From CAZFPT01 sp046541875 (GTDB taxonomy: Bacteria; Planctomycetota; Phycisphaerae; SM23-33), in the NCBI GenBank assembly GCA_046541875.1, contig JBKHCL010000004.1:1-64000 (forward strand): a stretch of 64,000 bases of DNA, written 5' to 3'. The position numbers and the translations under genes were made by a program. Shown one piece after another: positions 63,084 to 64,000 of the stretch (position 1 is its first letter; each line of letters starts with the position of its first letter). The notes under the pieces were generated by a model. That model searched no databases. It was not told where the DNA came from and saw only the letters and a program-made list of their open reading frames with translations.

Positions 63084-63962
63084 CTATGGCGAGTCGGGGT
63101 CCAGGCGGTCGCGTTTGCGGCGGCGCAGCGCCCGCAGCCGCATCACAGAAAACGACAGGGCGTAGGCGGCCCCGCAGAAGACGATAATCACCGGGCCGGT
63201 CGGCAGATCGCGGGCGTAGCTTGCCGCTTGTCCGAGGAAGGTCAGGGCGATACTCGCGACCGCCGCCAGGACCATCATCTGCCACAGCCGCCGCGCCCAG
63301 TGACCGGCCACCGCCACCGGAAGCGTCAGCAGGGCGATGACCATGATGATTCCCACCACCCGCGCCAGCAGCACCACGGTCAGCGCGGTGAGCCCCAGCA
63401 GCAGGAGGTAGTAGGCCTCCACGGGCACGCCGCGGGTGCGTGCGTGTTCCTCGTCGAAGCACACCGCCAGCAGCGGGCGATAGAACGCCAGGCTGAACGC
63501 CACCACGACGGCCGTCAGCCCGCCCAGCAGCCACAGGTCGCCCGGCGAGACCATCAGCACGCTTCCGAAGAGGTTGCTCATGAGGTCCTGTGCGTATCCC
63601 GGGGTGGCCTGCATGAACAGCACGCCGACGGCCATCCCCACCGCCCAGAGGGCACTGATGAGCGTGTCCTCGCGCTGGCGGTATCGCATGGAGACCAGTC
63701 CGATCAGCCCCGCCGCCAGCAGGGCAGCGGCCAGCGCGCCATACAGCGGGTCCATCCACTCCCAGCCCTGCACCGCCCGAAGATAGCTGGCCGCCCCCAT
63801 TCCCCCCAGCACGCAGTGGGCGATTCCGCCGGCGACGTAGGTGATTCGCCGGACCACCACGAACGAGCCGACCACGCCGCAGGCGATCCCGGCCATCGCG
63901 CCGGCCGCCACCGACCGCTGCAGCAGGCCCGAGCTTTGCAAGACGTCCAGAAACTCGCCCAT
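63084..63962 (-). CDS. Zinc/manganese-type ABC permease
   Basis: The 292-residue protein has about eight membrane segments and the ABC-3 family look of ZnuB/MntB: GIACGVVGSFVVVRR, DTLISALWAVGMAVGVLFM and VGIIMVIALLTLPVAVAG. It would form the channel for Zn2+ or Mn2+ uptake. AGGAG lies before the ATG at 63962, which overlaps the stop of the upstream gene (TAATG), so it follows an ATPase gene as in znuCB. The metal cannot be told from sequence. Confidence 0.85.
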   Translation of the reverse strand: MGEFLDVLQSSGLLQRSVAAGAMAGIACGVVGSFVVVRRITYVAGGIAHCVLGGMGAASYLRAVQGWEWMDPLYGALAAALLAAGLIGLVSMRYRQREDTLISALWAVGMAVGVLFMQATPGYAQDLMSNLFGSVLMVSPGDLWLLGGLTAVVVAFSLAFYRPLLAVCFDEEHARTRGVPVEAYYLLLLGLTALTVVLLARVVGIIMVIALLTLPVAVAGHWARRLWQMMVLAAVASIALTFLGQAASYARDLPTGPVIIVFCGAAYALSFSVMRLRALRRRKRDRLDPDSP

Positions 63963-64000
63963 TACGACTCCTCCCGCAGGCAATGGCTGTGATGGTCCAC
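63962..64000 (-). CDS. C-terminal end of an upstream gene, probably ABC ATPase (partial)
   Basis: A minus-strand frame ends at a TAA at 63962-63964 with the tail VDHHSHCLREES. Its last base overlaps the permease ATG, so the two genes are translated together. The His/Cys-rich end and the position fit the ATPase of a ZnuABC-type transporter, but only 12 residues are visible, so this is inference. Confidence 0.5.
   Translation of the reverse strand: MDHHSHCLREES

Noticed and set aside
1..64000. CRISPR array, prophage or intact insertion sequence
   Set aside because: No regularly spaced repeats, no transposase, no phage structural genes, and no tRNA with flanking att-like repeats were seen.
1..64000. 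tRNA or rRNA genes
   Set aside because: I searched the non-coding gaps by eye for T-loop sequences (GTTCGAA type) and conserved rRNA segments and found none that fold correctly.

Overview
The window reads as chromosomal DNA of a high-GC Gram-negative bacterium, most likely a planctomycete of the Phycisphaerae type. Pointers are a prepilin-like protein with the H-X9-DG tail motif, a protein carrying dockerin-like repeats and a PEP-CTERM sorting tail, FG-GAP, PQQ-repeat and HEAT-repeat exported proteins, a Gfo/Idh/MocA oxidoreductase, and an oversized signal peptidase I. lptB and two ADP-heptose genes (hldD and a stand-alone hldE nucleotidyltransferase) argue for an LPS-bearing outer membrane. 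Gene density is high. I found no tRNA, rRNA, CRISPR array or intact insertion sequence.

Layout. 1-4.6 kb: pyrE (-), lepB (+), then a 367-bp gap with three exact DnaA boxes (candidate replication origin), lptB and a transglutaminase-like gene. 4.8-13.3 kb (-): PAS histidine kinase with a lipoprotein, a beta-helix lipoprotein, and a tightly overlapping fusion protein / RND pump / small PII-like gene set. 13.4-16.4 kb: ligA (-) divergent from an Fpg/Nei glycosylase (+). 16.4-21.3 kb (+): HEAT protein plus pseudopilin behind a good promoter, then a four-PAS HisKA_3 kinase. 21.2-28.3 kb (-): a secreted operon of metallophosphoesterase, GH123-like protein and FG-GAP protein, followed by two small proteins. 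28.5-34.6 kb (-): a three-gene overlapping operon of PQQ-propeller membrane protein, rifampin-phosphotransferase-like PEP-utilising enzyme and EMC3/TMCO1-like membrane protein. 35-40.2 kb: polX, a Gfo/Idh/MocA oxidoreductase and a second PQQ-type protein. 40.8-46 kb: hydE-hydG-aspA-hydF, a complete [FeFe]-hydrogenase maturation operon with an aspartase inside it. 46.4-58.2 kb: 3D-domain wall protein, FmdB zinc ribbon, two orphan HicB-like proteins, two Xer recombinases, a B12-type radical SAM protein, gap, a large HEAT lipoprotein and a PEP-CTERM metalloprotease. 58.2-64 kb: sprT flanked by two candidate small RNAs, an LTxxQ-rich basic protein, hldD/hldE2, a PilZ protein and a zinc-type ABC permease.

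The most novel signal is the pair of small RNAs around sprT. Each has a sigma70-like promoter, two hairpins and an intrinsic terminator. In each RNA both apical loops show the same C-rich anti-Shine-Dalgarno 8-mer (CUCCCCCU in the plus-strand RNA, CUCCCUCC in the minus-strand RNA). They look like a post-transcriptional regulatory system that binds G-rich ribosome binding sites. Other points of interest are the DnaA-box cluster, the hyd/aspA operon, the EMC3-like operon and a small four-cysteine protein family present twice.
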